Origin: Prevotella sp. CAG:1320
Lineage (GTDB): Bacteria > Bacteroidota > Bacteroidia > Bacteroidales > Bacteroidaceae
DNA: 7,274 nucleotides
Reading direction: 5' to 3'
NCBI GenBank assembly: GCA_000435635.1
Contig: FR882129.1
Span: 2,862 to 10,135 of the forward strand
The position numbers and the translations under genes are program-made. The notes beneath the pieces were generated by a model. The model saw only the letters and a program-made list of their open reading frames with translations, searched no databases and was not told where the DNA came from. Below are positions 6,128 through 7,274 of this stretch, piece after piece (position 1 is the first letter of the stretch; each line of letters starts with the position of its first letter).

Positions 6128-7219
6128 TTATTGGAACAGCCGGTCCAGGTACTCGTAGAACTCGGGGCTCTCGCCCACCACTATCTTGGCTATCTTGCCC
6201 TCGGGGTCAACGACTATCTTCGTGGGGTAGCCCTCCACGGCATAAAGCAGGCTCACGTCAGGGTTTCCCTCGTTGCGCACGTGCAACCAAGGCAGGGCGT
6301 GCTTCTCCACCGCGGCCTTCCACACCTCTTCCTTGTCCCGGCAGTCTATGCCGAGTATCTCCATCCTGTCCTTGTACTTCGCGTAATACTTCTTCATCTC
6401 GGGAATGCCCACGATGCACCAGCCACACCAGCTGCCCCAGAAGTCCAGCACCACGTACTTGCCGCGCAGGGAGCTGAGCGCGAGCGGCTTGCCCCGCAGG
6501 TCGTTCAAGGTGAAGTCGGGAGCCTGCGCGCCCTCCGCTATCCGCTTCTTGTTCTCCTCGAACGTCCGCTCCCTGCGGAAACCTTCCTCGAACACCCGGG
6601 CGATGGAGGCGAAAGGCCCTCGCTTCACCCGCTCGGTCAGCGTGGGATACAGCTCCTTCACCCATTCCTCGCCGATGCGGCTGAGTATGAACAAGGACAA
6701 GTCGCTGTCCGGATGCTGGCGCACGTAGGCGGCCTGCAGGCCGTCCATCCGGTTCCAGGTGGGCATGAACTCATTGTTGTAAACGTCCTCCGTCATCGCC
6801 CTGCGCAGGGAGTCCATCCGCTCTTGGTAGGGGCGGCACGCTTTCTGTATGGGCGCGTAGGCGGCGTTCAGCTCGCTGCCCTCCACCTGCCAGTCCCGCA
6901 GGTTGCCCGTCACCCTGAAGTGGTCCCCCGGCAGCAGGGCCAGGAAGACGGTTTTGCTCAACTCCTCCTCCGAGGCGATGAACACGTTGTAGACCGTGGT
7001 GTCCGTCTCCGCCGTGTACGTATACTTGGCTTGGCCGGGCGCGATGGTGTCCACCCTCAGGTTCCTTTGGTCGATTTCCGAGGCGAGATAGGTGCCGATG
7101 AACAGGGTGTCGGCCTTCAGTTCCTCCAACTCGAAGTCTATCGTGCCCCTTTGGGCGGTCTGCGCGAAGGCCGTCAACGGGGCGGCGAGAGCCAACAAGA
7201 GGAGCGATTTCTTTCTCAT
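6128..7219 (-). CDS. Periplasmic TlpA-like thioredoxin-fold protein with N-terminal DUF4369-like domain
   Basis: A 363-residue secreted protein. It begins MRKK, has a hydrophobic core at 5-18 and a type I cleavage site after Ala19 (AFA|Q), so it should act in the periplasm. Residues about 24-115 look like the beta-rich DUF4369-type domain often placed before thioredoxin domains in Bacteroidota; about 120-225 is a helical linker; about 230-363 is an AhpC/TSA-TlpA thioredoxin fold starting at APDFTL (233-238). The active site is W-C-G-W-C (Cys265, Cys268) rather than the usual CxPC, and the cis-proline is in GYPT (Pro332). Such proteins exchange disulfides with envelope substrates or cytochrome c assembly partners; the partner here is unknown. 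Extra cysteines are Cys128 and Cys293. The gene converges on polA and appears to be a single unit. The start is fixed by the signal peptide. The fold is firm and the DUF4369 label is by resemblance. Confidence 0.9.
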   Translation of the reverse strand: MRKKSLLLLALAAPLTAFAQTAQRGTIDFELEELKADTLFIGTYLASEIDQRNLRVDTIAPGQAKYTYTAETDTTVYNVFIASEEELSKTVFLALLPGDHFRVTGNLRDWQVEGSELNAAYAPIQKACRPYQERMDSLRRAMTEDVYNNEFMPTWNRMDGLQAAYVRQHPDSDLSLFILSRIGEEWVKELYPTLTERVKRGPFASIARVFEEGFRRERTFEENKKRIAEGAQAPDFTLNDLRGKPLALSSLRGKYVVLDFWGSWCGWCIVGIPEMKKYYAKYKDRMEILGIDCRDKEEVWKAAVEKHALPWLHVRNEGNPDVSLLYAVEGYPTKIVVDPEGKIAKIVVGESPEFYEYLDRLFQ

Positions 7220-7246
7220 GATACATTTATTTAACGTGAGTTCGAT

Positions 7247-7254
7247 GAAATATA
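7247..7254 (-). promoter_or_regulatory. Candidate -7 element for the thioredoxin-fold gene
   Basis: On the minus strand this reads TATATTTC, one base from TAnnTTTG, 27 bp before the ATG at 7219. The upstream TTTG element would fall at or beyond the window edge and cannot be judged. The region between it and the ATG is AT-rich with no Shine-Dalgarno sequence. Confidence 0.3.
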
Positions 7255-7274
7255 AGTGTTTGAAGATTTGGTGA

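Noticed and set aside
6038..7234. 398-codon open frame on the plus strand
   Set aside because: It is antisense to the thioredoxin-fold gene, which has a signal peptide, CGWC and cis-Pro motifs. The plus-strand translation has no recognisable domain and begins inside the 22-bp repeat array.
7245..7274. Nine-codon frame at the right edge (ATGAAATATAAG...)
   Set aside because: Too short and without supporting signals; it overlaps the promoter region of the minus-strand gene.

Overview
The window looks like Bacteroidota chromosome, most likely Bacteroidales. The evidence is a pair of promoters resembling the Bacteroidota pattern (TTTG about 20 bp before TAnnTTTG), A-rich start regions without Shine-Dalgarno sequences, a periplasmic thioredoxin-fold protein with a CGWC active site of the kind common in gut Bacteroidales, and heavy use of ATA for isoleucine in GC-rich genes. 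Genus cannot be read from the sequence. No tRNA, rRNA, CRISPR array or insertion sequence was seen.

Layout: (1) 1-971 (+) is the 3' part of a DNA cytosine-5 methyltransferase; its SAM-binding N-terminus lies left of the window. (2) 972-1373 has no gene. It holds an inverted pair of REP-like hairpins (REPIN-like, 1029-1127) and a candidate promoter. (3) 1374-2000 (+) is a lipoprotein of unknown function, ending at a strong hairpin (2011-2047) that can also end the converging gene. (4) 2083-3060 (-) is a trans-polyprenyl diphosphate synthase. (5) 3061-3148 is a short divergent promoter region. (6) 3149-5911 (+) is a complete three-domain DNA polymerase I with intact 5' nuclease, proofreading and polymerase motifs. 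(7) 5912-6127, between convergent genes, carries eight 22-bp units (5946-6121) in two sequence families on one exact period. (8) 6128-7219 (-) is a secreted TlpA-like thioredoxin-fold protein.

These genes do not form one pathway. Strands alternate (+,+,-,+,-), so most are probably single transcription units: a DNA-modification gene, an envelope lipoprotein, isoprenoid chain synthesis (probably the menaquinone side chain), DNA repair and Okazaki processing, and periplasmic thiol chemistry. I see no clear new multi-gene system. The least explained features are the phased 22-bp array after polA, the REPIN-like element, and the AT-rich linker of Pol I, which carries both a clamp-binding-like QLDIF and an in-frame A AAA AAG slippery heptamer.
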